DNA of 64,000 nt from Lentisalinibacter orientalis (lineage in GTDB: Bacteria; Pseudomonadota; Gammaproteobacteria; Steroidobacterales; Woeseiaceae), in assembly GCF_040706535.1 (NCBI RefSeq), contig NZ_JAPDRJ010000001.1, forward strand, positions 2,046,001 through 2,110,000, read 5' to 3'. Positions 61,775 through 64,000 of the stretch are shown piece after piece. Every line of letters starts with the position of its first letter. The stretch's first letter is position 1. Below the pieces are notes generated by a model that searched no databases, had not been told where the DNA came from, and saw nothing but the letters and a program-made list of their open reading frames with translations. Both the position numbers and the translations under genes were made by a program.

Positions 61775-64000
61775 TCAGGCGCGGCGCTTCTCCGACAGGG
61801 GGATGACGGCGGTCTCCCGGTCGCTCTGGTCGTCTTCGTCCGCGCCCTCGCCATACGCAGTGCGGGCATCGGACTGCTCGGCCGACGGTAGCTCCGCCGT
61901 GGCCGCGGCGTACACGCCCGTGTGTTCCACCGTATCGCCTTCGTCTTCCGGCTCCAGCGGCATCTCCGTGGTCGCGTCGTCGGCCGACAGCACCGCGGTC
62001 TGGTCGCTTTCGTCGATGATGTCGCCATCCCGATCCAGGACGGCGGTGGCACCCGTCTCCTCCGTGCCGTCGGCAGCCGCCGCGCGCGCCTCCGCGGCCC
62101 TTGTCGAGGCAATGGTCTCGGCAATGGTCTCGGCAATGCTCTCGTCGATCTCGTCGCCGTGGCTGGAGATCTCCTGGTCCAGCGCGATGGCGGCGTCGGC
62201 GAGCTGCTTCGCCAGCCGCTGGGTAGCGGTGAATTCCTGCTCGTAGTCTTCCTCGAGCATCTCCAGGTCGGCCACCGTAGCCAGGGTGCCGGTGTCCTCG
62301 GCCTTGCCGCTGCCGTTCTGCCCGGCGTCGGCGTCCGCGGCCAGCTCGGCGCCGGTATCGACCTCCATGATCATGCTCTCGTCGATGCGCTCGTCGGGCG
62401 GCAGCACGGCGGCGCCGTCCGTCTCCTCCACGGTCTCGCTGTCGTCGAAATCCGGGAAGTTCATGCGGGCGACGGCCAGTTGCTGCTCGGTGATGACGTC
62501 GTCCGACAGGTCGTCCATTGCCTCGCCGCCGGCAAAGCCGTCTTCCTCGTCGCCGAAATCGAGATCGAGGGACTTCAGCTTCGAATGGGCGGCGTCGGAC
62601 CACTCCTCTTCGGAGACGATCACGTCCGGCTCCTCCCGCTCGAAGACCGGCGTGGCGATCACGTCGGTATCTCCGCCGTCGGCTGCGGCGCCGTTGCTGC
62701 GGTCGGCCACGGCGGCAGCGCCGGCCGCCGGCACGCCCCTGCGTGCGGCCGCAGGCGTCGGCGCGCGGCGGAAGAACTCACGCAGGCTGGAACGGAAGAT
62801 CACGAGTCCGAGCAGCAGGCCGATGCCGGCGCCGAAGAGGGCGGCGAACAGCGGGCTCACGGAGGAGCGCGTCGCGGGATCGGCGTCCGCGATACGGGGC
62901 GCCGGACCGGCGGGCGTCTGCACCAGGCCGTCGTCACCGATGGAGGCATCGTCTGCGGCCTCGGATTTGAACGGACTCGGCGGTTCCGCGGCCATCTCGT
63001 TCATGGCCTGGCGCACGGCAGGTCGTATCCGATCTGCCGACGAGGCCGACGAGGCCGACGAGGCCGAGGTGGTCGACGGGACGGAAACGGCCGGTGTGGT
63101 TGCGGCGGGTGCCGCCGCTGCCGCGCTCGCGCCGGCCCCGGCCGTTGGGGCAGAAAGGCCGGGCTCGCCGGCCGCCGCGGATGGATCGACGGGCGGTGCG
63201 GCCGGCATCGGTGCCATGGCGGCAGCAGCCGTCGTCGCAGCGGCTGCGGCTGCCGGTTCGGCGCCCGCCGTCCTCGCGTCCGTCGCCGGGATCTCGAGCA
63301 CGCTGCCGGCCCGCAGCAGGTTCATGTCGCCGTCGATGAAGGCCTCCGGGTTGGCCGCGAAGATGCGTTCGGCGGTCGCCCAGATGCCGCCGGGGCGGTC
63401 GGTGACCCGCTGGGCGATCGTCGAGAGCGTGTCGCCGACCCGTACCCGATATTCACTGCCGGGGCTGAGCGGCTCCGCGGGTGCCGGCGCGGTCGCCCGG
63501 CTGTCGCGCCCGCCGGCGGGCGTCGCCGGCAGCACGGCCGCCGGGTCCGCCGGCGCGCGCCGCGGTGCCGGCACGGGCGCGGGCTCCGCGCCGACCGGCG
63601 CGAGACCGGGCGGATCGATGATCAGCGTGTAGGAGCGGATGATGAACGGGGTCGAGGCGCAGTCCACCTTGAGGTTCATGCCCAGCAGCGGTTCGCGGAT
63701 GCCGCGGTCGCTGCGGATCACCAGGCGGTTGCCGGCGGTGGAGCTCACCCGGCCTGCCGTCAGCGCCGGCAGTCCCGTCGGATCGCCGCGCACGAGACTC
63801 ACGCAGTCAGCCGTGAGCCGTTCGTTGCCCCACGTGGCGTAGGGGACGACCACCTCCAGCGGCTGGCCGAGGCCGGAGCGCACGACCGGCTCGCCCAGTT
63901 CCAGCGCGGCGGCGGGCCCGCCGGCCAGCAGCGCGCAGACACAGCTGGCTACCAGGGTCGATCGTGGCGTCGATGGTGAGATTGACCGCGGGGTGGACCG
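61775..64000 (-). CDS. fimV: FimV/HubP-like LysM protein, 5' end beyond the window
   Basis: The frame is open to the right edge, so the start is missing. The visible N-terminal part (SCVCALLAGGPAAALELGEP, then VRSGLGQPLEVVVPY) is a signal peptide end and the FimV N-terminal domain. SYTLIIDPP closes that domain, and a LysM domain follows (YRVRVGDTLSTIAQRV). A long Ala/Pro/Ser-rich linker precedes one membrane helix (LFAALFGAGIGLLLGLVIF), then an acidic cytoplasmic region. The C-terminal TPR/FimV domain of Pseudomonas is not evident. Such polar proteins organise pili, flagella or chromosome landmarks. Confidence 0.8.
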   Translation of the reverse strand, partial: RSTPRSISPSTPRSTLVASCVCALLAGGPAAALELGEPVVRSGLGQPLEVVVPYATWGNERLTADCVSLVRGDPTGLPALTAGRVSSTAGNRLVIRSDRGIREPLLGMNLKVDCASTPFIIRSYTLIIDPPGLAPVGAEPAPVPAPRRAPADPAAVLPATPAGGRDSRATAPAPAEPLSPGSEYRVRVGDTLSTIAQRVTDRPGGIWATAERIFAANPEAFIDGDMNLLRAGSVLEIPATDARTAGAEPAAAAAATTAAAAMAPMPAAPPVDPSAAAGEPGLSAPTAGAGASAAAAAPAATTPAVSVPSTTSASSASSASSADRIRPAVRQAMNEMAAEPPSPFKSEAADDASIGDDGLVQTPAGPAPRIADADPATRSSVSPLFAALFGAGIGLLLGLVIFRSSLREFFRRAPTPAAARRGVPAAGAAAVADRSNGAAADGGDTDVIATPVFEREEPDVIVSEEEWSDAAHSKLKSLDLDFGDEEDGFAGGEAMDDLSDDVITEQQLAVARMNFPDFDDSETVEETDGAAVLPPDERIDESMIMEVDTGAELAADADAGQNGSGKAEDTGTLATVADLEMLEEDYEQEFTATQRLAKQLADAAIALDQEISSHGDEIDESIAETIAETIASTRAAEARAAAADGTEETGATAVLDRDGDIIDESDQTAVLSADDATTEMPLEPEDEGDTVEHTGVYAAATAELPSAEQSDARTAYGEGADEDDQSDRETAVIPLSEKRRA

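Overview
The window reads as chromosomal DNA of a G+C-rich gammaproteobacterium with an integrated mobile element at its left end. The lineage call rests on the order glyA-nrdR-ribD-ribE-ribBX-ribH-nusB-thiL-pgpA, on gammaproteobacterial families (DUF3461, DUF1820, FimV, EttA, full-length PurL) and on strongly G/C-ending codons. The species cannot be named from sequence alone; many TonB receptors, VOC proteins and REP-type palindromes would fit a free-living environmental lineage.

Positions 1 to about 10858 are a genomic island. Base composition is visibly lower in G+C, codons are mixed, and gene spacing is loose. It carries an AlpA-type regulator, a RepA-like AAA ATPase followed by a hairpin and a cluster of GGTTAC repeats, a secreted unknown protein, and a cargo block. 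The cargo is an HSP90-like (GHKL) ATPase overlapping a SIR2-domain protein, then a small membrane protein, an AmgK-like sugar kinase overlapping a stand-alone RapZ C-terminal domain, and a decayed gene. The right edge is marked by CACCCCCTCCGCCA, which matches the 3' end of a tRNA-Ser, followed by a terminator. The island therefore most likely entered at a tRNA-Ser gene, and the intact tRNA and integrase would lie left of the window. The GHKL-SIR2 pair is the best candidate for an undescribed (probably anti-phage) system.

From 11 to 38 kb lies an accessory-to-core mixture. It holds a lipoprotein with a probable beta-helix; a TonB receptor-menA-BASS transporter unit; DUF3461, an S9 peptidase, a zincin and a sulfotransferase; and an AraC-regulated TonB receptor with glyoxalase I and a dioxygenase-like cupin. 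Next come a flavin oxidoreductase with two methyltransferases (one ending in a PqqD-like domain), 4-hydroxyphenylpyruvate dioxygenase with a VOC protein, MaoC, a CitE-like lyase, acetyl-CoA synthetase and an orphan TagH. Composite REP palindromes sit in the gaps at 29.1, 30.8 and 32.7-33.1 kb.

From 38 to 64 kb lies housekeeping DNA: purL, ettA, a histone-deacetylase-family gene, glyA and the riboflavin/nusB/thiL/pgpA operon ending in a kinase fused to a cyclic-nucleotide-binding domain. These are followed by xseB, a rubrerythrin/Fe-S oxidoreductase/DUF3501 operon with a palindromic operator, parE, parC, and a fimV-like gene that runs off the right end.
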